A stretch of 64,000 bases of DNA from Natroniella sp046097105 (GCF_046097105.1 NZ_CP175562.1:2170001-2234000); one strand, 5' to 3'. Shown: positions 50,649-58,845, counted from the first letter of the stretch. The notes: generated by a model from the letters alone, not told the origin. Program-made: numbers and translations.

Positions 50649-50980
50649 CGACTAAATTTCCATTGAGCTATGAGCCTTCAACCTTCAGCCAGTTCAAAAC
50701 CAAACCCCATCCCCTAATCCCTTTACGAGTCTCAAAAGACTCTTCTTTGTTATTATCTTAACTAAAAACAATGCTTTGTTTTCTCTTTTAGAAAAAGAGA
50801 AACTGAGTTTAGTACGAAGTGGTCGTTAGACCCGAAGGGCTAAGAAGAGTTATGAGGTTTTATTTTTAGGCTGATAGCTGACCCTACAAGTCTTAAAAAG
50901 ACTCTTCGTAACAAAGAGCGTTTGCTGACGACTGAAAGCTTTTTTCTGATTAATATATCATATGCTCTCCCTCTTTTTTT
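50649..50980. other. Gene-free stretch with repeated small hairpins
   Basis: No coding frame is convincing. It is less A/T-rich than other gaps. It holds GAGTCT CAAA AGACTC (about 50728-50743) and AAGTCTT AAA AAGACTCTT (about 50895-50913), each beside a CTTTGTTA or TAACAAAG, so the two form an inverted pair about 150 bases apart. TCTCTTTTAGAAAAAGAGA is a further hairpin. GCTGA-type units (GGCTGATAGCTGACC; TTGCTGACGACTGAAAGC) are also repeated. It could be a decayed mobile element or an unknown structured RNA. Confidence 0.4.
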
Positions 50981-51000
50981 GTTAATTCAAATCAAAAAAA

Positions 51001-51024
51001 GACGGCTAGAAATCTCCAGCCGTC
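51001..51024 (-). terminator. Terminator after the gene at 51035
   Basis: GACGGCT/AGCCGTC stem with a 10-base loop followed on the minus strand by TTTTTTT. Confidence 0.85.
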
Positions 51025-51034
51025 CTTTGTCAAA

Positions 51035-51355
51035 TTAATCATCATCTTCTATAGTTGTTGGTCGCTTTCTTCTTCTTCGTCTTCTTCTGCGTCTATCAAC
51101 TTCAGCTGGCTCAATCACTGCACAAATAAATTCTGGTCTGATATACTTTCTAATACAAACATTACTGCTAGCGATTAAGACAACAAACTCATCTGTTACT
51201 TCTCCTACACACCCTGTCAATTCACAACAGTTTGCTCCTGACCTAACTATGACAGTTACTGGTTTATTGCATTTAGCTAAACGCTTCAATATCTTCAAAA
51301 AATCTTTCTTCTTAGGAGGTCTACGTCTTTGCTTTTTAGTAGTTTCTTCAGCCAT
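51035..51355 (-). CDS. Cys-Cys Sm-like protein with basic ends
   Basis: 106 residues: a Lys/Arg-rich start (KKQRRRPPKKKDFLKILKRL), core VTVIVRSGANCCELTGCVGE, DEFVVLIASSNVCIRKYIRP and EFICAVIE, then a run of ten Arg/Lys residues near the C-terminus and an acidic last tripeptide. Very basic compared with the acidic 49851 tail, so ionic pairing of family members is possible. RBS AAAGGAGGGATAAAG; perfect sigma-K-type promoter at 51386-51412. Confidence 0.75.
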   Translation of the reverse strand: MAEETTKKQRRRPPKKKDFLKILKRLAKCNKPVTVIVRSGANCCELTGCVGEVTDEFVVLIASSNVCIRKYIRPEFICAVIEPAEVDRRRRRRRRRKRPTTIEDDD

Positions 51356-51385
51356 CTTTATCCCTCCTTTCTGACTTGATTACTA

Positions 51386-51412
51386 TATCTTATGCCCTAC
51401 TTTTCTTTTTGT
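51386..51412 (-). promoter_or_regulatory. Sigma-K-type promoter of the gene at 51035
   Basis: Minus strand: AC (51411-51412), 16 bases, CATAAGATA (51386-51394). Confidence 0.7.
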
Positions 51413-51436
51413 TAATCTGAATTAATTATCACTATT

Positions 51437-51646
51437 TCAAATCCAACTTTCTGCTGAAAATAGATTGATATAAGAACGCTTAATCTCTTCTTTATCGATA
51501 TCTCTATCTCTAAGTTGAGTTCTTTGTTCTAGTTCTTTAGTCTTTTTTTGCTGAATAATTAAATAGTAACCAATAATTTTATATATGAAAATAATTCTAT
51601 TCAATACCACCAATAAAAAAAATAGTTGAATAGTATAATTGCTCAT
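51437..51646 (-). CDS. Possible small membrane protein
   Basis: A 69-residue frame: hydrophobic N-terminal half (IQLFFLLVVLNRIIFIYKII, one membrane helix), charged C-terminal half (KTKELEQRTQLRDRDIDKEE). A GAGAGGATG sequence lies 13 or so bases upstream, a rather distant RBS. The charged cytosolic part looks like a real protein, but no family is recognised and no promoter is clear. Confidence 0.4.
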   Translation of the reverse strand: MSNYTIQLFFLLVVLNRIIFIYKIIGYYLIIQQKKTKELEQRTQLRDRDIDKEEIKRSYINLFSAESWI

Positions 51647-51722
51647 TAATTACAATCATCCTCTCTATCAACTTTAATATATCTTATTAGAACAGTTGTA
51701 AAATTGTTCCTTATTTATAAAA

Positions 51723-51760
51723 AAGAAGGAGAAGTGGTTTTGAAATCACTTCTCCTTCTT
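51723..51760 (-). terminator. Terminator after the CAP-domain gene
   Basis: AAGAAGGAGAAGTG/CACTTCTCCTTCTT, a perfect 14-bp stem with loop, minus-strand T-run TTTTTTAT. Confidence 0.88.
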
Positions 51761-51771
51761 AATTTAATCTG

Positions 51772-52509
51772 TTATTTTAAATTTGCAAAAATCTGAGTGT
51801 ACATCCTACCATAACGTCCACCTTCAATAACTCCAATTCCAATATGAGTATAATCAGAGTGTAAGATATTCTCCCTATGTCCAGGGCTATTCATCAACTC
51901 CTGATGGGCCAACTCTACTCGCGATGCCCCCGCTAGATTCTCCCCAGCTATGTTATAACTAACATTTATTCTCCTCAACATATCAAAGGGAGAACCATAA
52001 TTAGGAGATTGATGGCTAAAGTAATCTTCATCGATCATATCTTGACTTTTGGCCCTAGCTACCTTAACCAATTGATAATCGGTCTTTAGTTCATTCAATC
52101 CTCTCTCTCTTCGTTCTTGATTGACCAACTCCAACATCTCTCTTTCTGTAGTAGTCAAGCTCGTTACTTCCATTTCAGTCCAGTCAAACTCTTGGGCTAC
52201 TTCATCTTGCTGATCTTTTTCATTCTCCTCTTCAACAATCTCCTCACCAGAGTTCTGCTCTGAACTATTTTGTTCGGTCTGATCCGACTCATCTACTTCA
52301 GGCTCACTAGCTTCTGTATCATCTTGACCTACAAGCCGCTCAAGAAAAAAGAAACCTAGTAAACCTTGCAAAAGATTTAAAAAACCACTTCCCGAAGATA
52401 AACCTAAACTACCAGTAGCTGCATAAGAAGTCTCCATTGTTGTCATAAGTACTGTGGGCATAATTAAAGCAAATATAAGTACTAAACTTACTAACTTTGT
52501 TGCTTTCAT
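51772..52509 (-). CDS. Secreted CAP/SCP-domain protein (YkwD-like)
   Basis: 245 residues. Signal peptide 1-31 (hydrophobic VSLVLIFALIMPTVLM, cut after SYA), a short Gly/Leu-rich stretch, an acidic Glu/Ser/Gln linker (55-110) and a CAP domain (120-245): MLELVNQERRERGLNELKTD, YFSHQSPNYGSPFDMLRR, AGENLAGASRVELAHQELMN and SPGHRENILHSDYTHIGIGV. His and Glu residues of the CAP cavity are present. Relatives are found in Bacillus spore coats and in SafA-associated roles, but most are of unknown biochemical function. It is the one clearly exported product inside the island. A weak AC-N17-GATATAATC sequence lies upstream. Confidence 0.85.
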   Translation of the reverse strand: MKATKLVSLVLIFALIMPTVLMTTMETSYAATGSLGLSSGSGFLNLLQGLLGFFFLERLVGQDDTEASEPEVDESDQTEQNSSEQNSGEEIVEEENEKDQQDEVAQEFDWTEMEVTSLTTTEREMLELVNQERRERGLNELKTDYQLVKVARAKSQDMIDEDYFSHQSPNYGSPFDMLRRINVSYNIAGENLAGASRVELAHQELMNSPGHRENILHSDYTHIGIGVIEGGRYGRMYTQIFANLK

Positions 52510-52597
52510 CTACTAGTCAGCCTCCTGTTACCTTAGTTAGTTTGATTATATCACAGCTACTTATTAAAAGTTACGGTAACATGTGGTAGTTAGCAAC

Positions 52598-53602
52598 TTA
52601 TAAAGATATATCTAAAGCTTCTAAAACATTATCAATTCTATTACAGATCGTACTCTTATCTGAGCCAGCAAATAATAAACCTACAACTTTATTATCATCA
52701 TTAATAACTACCGAACCACTATCCCCAGGCATAGAAAAGGGATCTGTTACTATTTGATCTGTAAATACTGCTGATTCTGTATCAGATAGCTGTACATTAA
52801 TTGTCACACCAATCGCTTTAATTCTTGATTTTGTAACTCCAGTCGTTCTACCACTCTTTTTGACCCTCATATTTACCACAGGTTCAGCTATCCCTTCTAC
52901 TTCTCCTAAACCCATAACCTCTGTCCCAATCAATTCAGGCGATTTAGGCTTAGCTACAGCTGCATCAACCTTATTCTCTACTGTCATAGGTTCAATTTGA
53001 TAAGGAAAATTTAATAATCTACCAAACCCATTCAATAACCTACTAACTCCTCGTAGCAAAGGACAAGTTGAAGGTTTTTCATTATAGATTGGTATAAATC
53101 GCTCTAAATGACCAATTACATCTTGTTCATCCTTCCCTCCATCATAACTACCTGGTTGTAAAATAATATCCCCTTTCTCAGCTCGACCATCACTTCCGTT
53201 TGTTATATTTGCTAGAACATGGTTATTAGATAAGATCAATTTCTCATCTGTTCTTTTATCTTTAACAACTACTCCAAAGGTTCCAGCTGTAATCTTATAA
53301 TGTCCAATACTTACTCCAGGCTGAGCAGGTCTTAGCTTAGTAGTTCTAACTCTATCAGAACTCAGTAACTCTACTTTCCCAACTTCAATGACATCAGTCT
53401 TTTGTTGCTCAATAGTCTGGGGTATGATGTGATTTTTATTCAATTTATCTTTAGCCAGCTTATTCTCCACTAAAATCATAATACATTCTTCATTACTTCT
53501 TCTTCCGTTAACCTCTTTATAACCACAACCAACCCCCACTACGTTTTCTAAGGCAAAAATTTGAGATTTATATTTGTCAATTACACTTTTAACTCTCTTC
53601 AT
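52598..53602 (-). CDS. Trypsin-like serine protease
   Basis: About 334 residues from ATG 53602 (AAAGGAGGGAG upstream; the longer frame to 53638 has no RBS). A chymotrypsin-fold protease: catalytic His in LILSNNHVLANI, Asp in ENKVDAAVAKPKSP and Ser in SMPGDSGSVVIND. N-terminal part VVGVGCGYKEVNGRRSNEEC is like that of other bacterial Nal1-type proteases. There is no signal peptide, so it acts in the cytosol or mother cell. It lies between veg and the spore island, close to where B. subtilis has the coat-processing protease yabG; an analogous role in trimming coat proteins is a fair hypothesis. Weak sigma-K-like promoter AC-N16-AATAAACTG at 53627-53653. Confidence 0.8.
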   Translation of the reverse strand: MKRVKSVIDKYKSQIFALENVVGVGCGYKEVNGRRSNEECIMILVENKLAKDKLNKNHIIPQTIEQQKTDVIEVGKVELLSSDRVRTTKLRPAQPGVSIGHYKITAGTFGVVVKDKRTDEKLILSNNHVLANITNGSDGRAEKGDIILQPGSYDGGKDEQDVIGHLERFIPIYNEKPSTCPLLRGVSRLLNGFGRLLNFPYQIEPMTVENKVDAAVAKPKSPELIGTEVMGLGEVEGIAEPVVNMRVKKSGRTTGVTKSRIKAIGVTINVQLSDTESAVFTDQIVTDPFSMPGDSGSVVINDDNKVVGLLFAGSDKSTICNRIDNVLEALDISL

Positions 53603-53672
53603 CATCTCCCTCCTTTCAGTTAATATCAGTTTATTCAACTGACTAACTTTTGTGAAAGGAAGGAAAATAAAA

Positions 53673-53696
53673 AAAACCCCTCAGCTGAGGAGTTTT
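53673..53696 (-). terminator. Terminator overlapping the veg stop
   Basis: AAAACTCCTCAGCTGAGGGGTTTT on the minus strand (stem of 11, one G-T), followed by TTTTATTTTCC. Confidence 0.85.
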
Positions 53697-53961
53697 AGAT
53701 ACTAATACATCCAATCTTCATATTATTTTCTTTGATCTTAATTTCAACAGTTTCAGTCAATACATCAGCATAACTATATGAAATACGGCGTGGAGTTTGA
53801 TTATCATCAACCTTGACAACAAATACATTAGAGTATGTTTCTTCTAAAATACCCTCTTTCTCCATAATCTTACGTCGCCCCTGATTAGCTTTTAAGTGAA
53901 CTTCTTTACCTACAAAAGAATCCAAGTCACTCTTAATCTGGTTTAAAATATTATTTGACAT
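53695..53961 (-). CDS. veg: Veg protein (DUF1021)
   Basis: 88 residues. The DUF1021/Veg core is seen: IKSDLDSFVGKEVHLKANQG, RRKIMEKEGILEETYSNVFV, RRISYSYADVLTETVEI. Veg is a small, abundant protein involved in biofilm gene control and possibly spore outgrowth in B. subtilis. The fold is Sm-like in outline (short beta barrel). Next to ksgA as in B. subtilis. Confidence 0.93.
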   Translation of the reverse strand: MSNNILNQIKSDLDSFVGKEVHLKANQGRRKIMEKEGILEETYSNVFVVKVDDNQTPRRISYSYADVLTETVEIKIKENNMKIGCISI

Positions 53962-54065
53962 CTCTACCCACCCTTCTAGACTTTCTCTTACTAATTATAC
54001 CAAAAATAATATAACAAGTCAAATAACTAATTATAACAAACTAAGACATAATTATCAACTGCCTG

Positions 54066-54917
54066 TTAATTCTCTTTTTTTAATCTATAAAGTTTATTGC
54101 TCAAACCAGCAAATTCTTCTAAACTTAATTTTTCCCCTCTAACTCGCGAGTCAATTCCCACCTCTTCTAAAGCCTGTTCAACTACTTCTCGACTCAAATT
54201 AATATTAGCTGCTTTACTCAATGAATTCTTAATCATCTTCCTTCGTTGTTGGAAAGAGGCTCGAATTACTTTAAAGAAAAAATCTTCATCTATTACTTCA
54301 ACCCTCGGCTTCTCTAATGTCTTTAATGAAATGACAGCTGATTCGACTTTAGGCTGAGGAATAAAGACAGAGGAAGGAACCTTAAATTCAATCTCAGCTT
54401 GAGTATAATATTGTACCCCAAAAGATAAAACACCATAACTTTTTTCTCCAGGCTGAGCTACCATCCTCTCTGCTACCTCTTTTTGTACCATTACAAAGAT
54501 TTCTGTTACATTAAAACCTTCCTCTAACAACCTCCTTAAGATTGGAGTTGTGATATAATATGGTAAGTTAGCAACTACCTTATAATCTCCTCCTGCTAAT
54601 TGATCAAAGTCAACCTCTAAAGCATCACCCTCAACAATCTCTACATTATCATAAGCAGCTAAATTATCTTCTAAAACAGGAATCAATCTCTGATCTATCT
54701 CAACAGCAATCACCTTCCCAGCAGATTGGGCCAACTTCTCTGTCAAAGCACCAATCCCCGGGCCAATCTCAATCACCGTCTCATCTTCTGTTAGATCTGC
54801 TACTTTCACTATCTGATCTAAAATACTAGTATCAACTAAAAAGTTCTGTCCTAATCCCTTCTTTAATCTTAGATCATTCTCCCTTAATATCTCTCTAGTC
54901 CTCTTTGCAATTTCCAT
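54066..54917 (-). CDS. ksgA: 16S rRNA dimethyladenosine transferase KsgA/RsmA
   Basis: 283 residues. KsgA dimethylates two adjacent adenines in helix 45 of 16S rRNA. SAM site: VIEIGPGIGALTEKLAQ; catalytic NLPYYITTPIL (motif IV); the N-terminal KKGLGQNFLVD is typical. Start ATG 54917 after GAGGTGAAATTA; the in-frame GTG at 54926 is part of the RBS. Ten bases after rnmV. Confidence 0.97.
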   Translation of the reverse strand: MEIAKRTREILRENDLRLKKGLGQNFLVDTSILDQIVKVADLTEDETVIEIGPGIGALTEKLAQSAGKVIAVEIDQRLIPVLEDNLAAYDNVEIVEGDALEVDFDQLAGGDYKVVANLPYYITTPILRRLLEEGFNVTEIFVMVQKEVAERMVAQPGEKSYGVLSFGVQYYTQAEIEFKVPSSVFIPQPKVESAVISLKTLEKPRVEVIDEDFFFKVIRASFQQRRKMIKNSLSKAANINLSREVVEQALEEVGIDSRVRGEKLSLEEFAGLSNKLYRLKKEN

Positions 54918-54927
54918 TAATTTCACC

Positions 54928-55461
54928 TCAATTAAACTTTTCTAACGCAGCAATAAACTCTTCTCGGCTGATCTGATAACTATTTAAACGTTGTAAAAAC
55001 TGCTTACCATTAGCATACCCAATTCCTAACTCTTTACCGACCTTCGTTCGTAACTCCCTTGCTCCTGTTTGACCTATTAAGCCCGTCATCACTAGATCAT
55101 CCTTGCTGAATTGCTCCACCTTCTCTATATGTGTCACCTTAGCTTTAGCTAAAGCCTCCCTAATCGATTTTGGATTAGCATTTTCAATTCCAATATCCCC
55201 TGCTTGCCAAGCTTCAGATTGGCTCAAATAAGCATCCTTGCAACCAGCTACCTCTGCTTTTATTCTCTTGCGAATCAAGTTACCAGCATGATCTGGATCG
55301 GTAAAGATAATAACCCCTTTTCTCTGCTGGGCCAACTTAATTCTCTTCATCACCTCATCTGATAATGAAAACCCCTGCGTTACTATTACCTCAGCATCAA
55401 CCGCTGCCTTAACTGCCGTTAAATCATCCCTACCTTCAACTACAACTACTTCTTTAATCAT
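54928..55461 (-). CDS. rnmV: Ribonuclease M5
   Basis: 177 residues with a Toprim domain (VVVEGRDDLTAVKAAVDAEV; IIFTDPDHAGNLIRKRI with the DxD). RNase M5 matures 5S rRNA in Gram-positives. The C-terminal domain (QTGARELRTKVGKELGIGYA) is the RNase M5 signature. It overlaps the radical SAM gene by eight bases and precedes ksgA, as in B. subtilis. Confidence 0.96.
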   Translation of the reverse strand: MIKEVVVVEGRDDLTAVKAAVDAEVIVTQGFSLSDEVMKRIKLAQQRKGVIIFTDPDHAGNLIRKRIKAEVAGCKDAYLSQSEAWQAGDIGIENANPKSIREALAKAKVTHIEKVEQFSKDDLVMTGLIGQTGARELRTKVGKELGIGYANGKQFLQRLNSYQISREEFIAALEKFN

Positions 55462-56056
55462 CTTCAGAAAAACTCCTCACCCGAAATTCAACATCTAAAC
55501 CCTCTGCTAACTCCTTTGCACCATCTATATCTATCCCTCTATGATCAACTACTGAAACGATAACTTTAGGGATAAACTTCTTTGCCTCTTTGATAAATTC
55601 AACCATTCCTACAAATGCTTCTTCTCCAAACTCTGACTGGCACAGCTTCTGATAAGCTTCAGCAGTAGAAGTATTTAAACTAATCGAAATAATATCGATC
55701 AACCCTTCTAGCTTTGGTACTATATTTTCTTGATGTATCAAGTTAGCTTGACCATTAGTATTCAATCTAATCTTAAGCTTAGGATAATTCTCCTTTAAAA
55801 ATTTACTCGTTTCAACTAAGACATCTATCCTAATCAAAGGCTCACCATAACCACAATAAACTACCTCTTGATATTTATTAACATCTTCCTCTTTTAACTC
55901 TGCAACAACCTCTTCAATTGTTGGCTCTTGATCAAGCCACAATTCATAGCCACCAACCCCCGCCTGAAACCTTCTAATACAAAACTTACAATCATTGCTA
56001 CATTGATTAGTCAAGTTAAGATATAATTTATCCCCTATCTGATATGATATCGTCAT
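55454..56056 (-). CDS. TatD-associated radical SAM protein
   Basis: 200 residues. The 4Fe-4S cluster motif is in NQCSNDCKFCIRRF (C-x3-C-x2-C), and the SAM-binding GYGEPLIRIDVL and strand LNTNGQANL follow. The small radical SAM family encoded beside tatD in clostridia has this size. It overlaps rnmV and follows tatD, so it belongs to the metG-tatD group by position, though a hairpin separates it from tatD. Substrate unknown; DNA or RNA repair or modification would suit its neighbours. Confidence 0.85.
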   Translation of the reverse strand: MTISYQIGDKLYLNLTNQCSNDCKFCIRRFQAGVGGYELWLDQEPTIEEVVAELKEEDVNKYQEVVYCGYGEPLIRIDVLVETSKFLKENYPKLKIRLNTNGQANLIHQENIVPKLEGLIDIISISLNTSTAEAYQKLCQSEFGEEAFVGMVEFIKEAKKFIPKVIVSVVDHRGIDIDGAKELAEGLDVEFRVRSFSEDD

Positions 56057-56104
56057 CTCTATCCACTCCTATTTAAATTGACAATTTATAATGTGTGATT
56101 ATTA

Positions 56105-56144
56105 AATTAAGGTACTGGTTACTTAAGTAGCCAGTACCTTAATT
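56105..56144. terminator. Near-perfect palindromic terminator after tatD
   Basis: AATTAAGGTACTGG.TACTT and its inverse give a 40-base palindrome with one mismatch pair. Confidence 0.8.
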
Positions 56145-56149
56145 AGCTA

Positions 56150-56914
56150 TTAGTAAATATTAAATAACTTCCTTGCATTAACAGTTGTCTGTTGGGCAAC
56201 CTCTTCTAGGCTAACCCCTTTTATCTCAGCTACCTTCTTTGCTACCTCTTTAACATAACTTGGCTCATTACGTTGGCCCCGATGAGGATCTGGAGTCAAA
56301 TAAGGAGCATCAGTCTCTAACAAAATTTTATCCAGAGAAACTTTTTCAACCACCTTTCGTAATTTACTAGCATTATTAAAAGTAATTACTCCTCCAAAGG
56401 CTAAATGAAAGCCAAGCCGTAACACCTTCCGTGCTACATTAAAATCATAAGCATAACAGTGCATCACACCTTCTAAATCAGTTGCTTCTTCTTTTAAAAT
56501 CTTCAACGTATCATCTTGGGCATCTCTACTATGAATCACAACAGGTAATCCAACCTCTTTAGCTACCTGTAACTGCTCTCTAAAGACTTGCTGTTGAACC
56601 TCTCGTGGAGAATTATCATAATGATAGTCAAGTCCTATCTCCCCGATAGCAATTACTTTCTCTTGCCGGGCCAACTCCTTTAATCTTTGATAATCATCTG
56701 CTGTTACCATTTTAGCTTCATGAGGATGAACACCAACACTAGCGTAAATAAAATCATATTCCTTAGCCAACTCAACCGAATTCTCACTTGATTGCATATC
56801 AGCACCAACATTAATAATCGTACTGATCCCTTCTTTTTTTGCTCTGGCAATTACTTCTTGACGATCTCTTTTAAAACGATCAAAATCCAAATGAGCATGA
56901 GTATCAGTTAACAT
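56150..56914 (-). CDS. tatD: TatD-family metal-dependent DNase
   Basis: 254 residues. TIM-barrel hydrolase: DTHAHLDFDRFKRDR, the AIGEIGLDYHYDNSPREVQQ motif with the Glu and His ligands, PVVIHSRDAQDDTL and LLETDAPYLTPDPHRGQRNE. TatD enzymes are 3'-5' exonucleases on DNA and RNA. It starts nine bases below metG, the same pair as metS-yabD in B. subtilis. Confidence 0.96.
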   Translation of the reverse strand: MLTDTHAHLDFDRFKRDRQEVIARAKKEGISTIINVGADMQSSENSVELAKEYDFIYASVGVHPHEAKMVTADDYQRLKELARQEKVIAIGEIGLDYHYDNSPREVQQQVFREQLQVAKEVGLPVVIHSRDAQDDTLKILKEEATDLEGVMHCYAYDFNVARKVLRLGFHLAFGGVITFNNASKLRKVVEKVSLDKILLETDAPYLTPDPHRGQRNEPSYVKEVAKKVAEIKGVSLEEVAQQTTVNARKLFNIY

Positions 56915-56922
56915 ATTATCAC

Positions 56923-58845
56923 CTACTTTACTTGAGCTCCAGCAGCAATATCACGATCAACTGTTGTTATTGTTAGATCGCCCTCATCGTTAGAAGCTGC
57001 TAGGATCATTCCATTAGATTTAACCCCAAAAATAGTCGCTGGTTCAAGATTAGCAACCATTACAATTCTCTTACCAACTAACTCTTCTGGAGCATAATGC
57101 TTAGAAATTCCTGCTACTAATTGTCGCTCTTCAGCGCCTAAATCAACCTGAACCTTAAGTAATTTATCACTACCTTCAATCTTTTCTGCTTCTAACACCT
57201 CTGCTACCCTCAAATCCAACTTGCCAAACTGCTCAAAGTTAATATAATCTTGCTCTGACATCTTACCTTCCTCCTCTTCAACTTCTTCTAATTGTTCATA
57301 ATACTCTTCTAAATCAATTCTTGGAAAGATTGGTTCACCACTATTGACTTTAGTTCCTGCTTCTAATTGCCCTTTAGTTAAAGCATCATCCCAACTTTGC
57401 TCTGTTAAATCTGTTACAATTCCTAACTGCTCCCAAATCTTAGCTGGTGCTTGAGGCATAAAAGGTACTAATACAATAGCAATCCTTCTTAAATTATCTA
57501 ATAAATTATATAAAACCGTCCCTAACTTATCACGCTTTGTTTCATCTTTAGCTAAAACCCAAGGCTCTGTCTGGTCGATATACTTATTAGTCCGTCTAAT
57601 CAAGACCCATAACTCTTCTAAAGCAGTACTGAACTGTAACTGCTCAATATTTTCTGCCACTGCTGCTAACGACTCTTGAGCTACCTGCTCTAACTCCTGA
57701 TCAAACTCTGTCTCTACTGTTGCAGCAGAAATCTGACCATCAAAGTACTTATCGACCATTGCCACTGTTCGATTCAATAAATTACCTAAATCATTGGCCA
57801 AATCAGCATTAATTCGCTGAATAAATGACTCAGTAGAATAAGAACCATCAGAACCAAAAGCAATCTCCCGTAATAAGTAATAACGGACAGCATCAACTCC
57901 AAAATCATCGATCAACTTAACTGGATCAATTACATTCCCTTTTGATTTAGACATCTTACCCCCTTCTACCAATAGGAAGCCATGTCCAAACACCTGCTTA
58001 GGTAAAGGCAGATCAGCTGCCATCAAGATCGCGGGCCAAATCACTGTATGGAACCGTAAAATATCCTTACCAACTATATGAATATCAGCCGGCCAAAACT
58101 TATTAAACTTCTCTTCATTTCGCCTAAAATCAATCCCTGTCAAATAACTAGTTAAAGCATCAAACCAAACATAGATCACATGATCATCATCAACGGGAAC
58201 TGGAATCCCCCAATCAAAGGTTGTCCGAGAGACACATAAATCCTCTAAGCCATCCTTAATAAAGTTGATCATCTCATTTCTCCGCTTAGCAGGTTGGATA
58301 AAATCAGGATGCTCTTCGATAAAGTCTAATAACTGCTCTTCATACTTTGACATCTTAAAGAAGTAACTTTCTTCCTCCATCCATTCAACTTCCCGATTAC
58401 AGTCAGGGCAATTATTCTCCTCATCTAATTGTCTTTCCTTCCAGAATGTTTCACATGGAGTACAATAATAGCCTTGGTACTTATCATTATAAATATCTCC
58501 CTGATCATAAACCTTCTTAAAAATCTGCTGTACATCCAACTTATGCTCTTCACTTGTAGTTCTGACAAACTCTGTATAATCCACCTCAAGCTTATCCCAT
58601 AACAGTTTGAATGTATCTACTATTCCATCAACATATTCAAGTGGCTCTTGATCATGTTTAGCAGCTGTTTGAGCAATCTTTTGTCCATGCTCATCAGAGC
58701 CTGTAATCAATTCTGTTTGATAGCCCTGTAACTCCTTAAACTTAACGATTGTGTCAGCTGCAGTAGTAGTATAGGTATGACCAATATGCAACTTGTCATT
58801 TGGATAATAAATCGGTGTTGTAACATAAAAAGTCTTATCACTCAT
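56923..58845 (-). CDS. metG: Methionyl-tRNA synthetase
   Basis: 640 residues. Class I synthetase with the HIGH motif as HIGH (YYPNDKLHIGHTYTTTAADT), the zinc knuckle CTPCETFWKERQLDEENNCP/C, the KMSKS motif in GGKMSKSKGNVIDP, and a C-terminal tRNA-binding EMAP/Arc1p-like domain from about residue 535 (FGKLDLRVAEVLEAEKIEGS). Charges tRNA-Met, both forms of which are encoded at 2.2-2.5 kb. The long leader carries a T-box (58909-59132). Confidence 0.97.
   Translation of the reverse strand: MSDKTFYVTTPIYYPNDKLHIGHTYTTTAADTIVKFKELQGYQTELITGSDEHGQKIAQTAAKHDQEPLEYVDGIVDTFKLLWDKLEVDYTEFVRTTSEEHKLDVQQIFKKVYDQGDIYNDKYQGYYCTPCETFWKERQLDEENNCPDCNREVEWMEEESYFFKMSKYEEQLLDFIEEHPDFIQPAKRRNEMINFIKDGLEDLCVSRTTFDWGIPVPVDDDHVIYVWFDALTSYLTGIDFRRNEEKFNKFWPADIHIVGKDILRFHTVIWPAILMAADLPLPKQVFGHGFLLVEGGKMSKSKGNVIDPVKLIDDFGVDAVRYYLLREIAFGSDGSYSTESFIQRINADLANDLGNLLNRTVAMVDKYFDGQISAATVETEFDQELEQVAQESLAAVAENIEQLQFSTALEELWVLIRRTNKYIDQTEPWVLAKDETKRDKLGTVLYNLLDNLRRIAIVLVPFMPQAPAKIWEQLGIVTDLTEQSWDDALTKGQLEAGTKVNSGEPIFPRIDLEEYYEQLEEVEEEEGKMSEQDYINFEQFGKLDLRVAEVLEAEKIEGSDKLLKVQVDLGAEERQLVAGISKHYAPEELVGKRIVMVANLEPATIFGVKSNGMILAASNDEGDLTITTVDRDIAAGAQVK

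Noticed and set aside
50649..50980. SRP RNA, 6S RNA or a known riboswitch
   Set aside because: Hairpins are present but none of the conserved sequence blocks of those RNAs was found.
36790..53653. Prophage or integrated element
   Set aside because: Many small unknown genes with repeats suggested a phage, but there is no integrase, terminase, capsid, portal or lysis gene, and SPOCS, LysM and sigma-K-type promoters point to spores.
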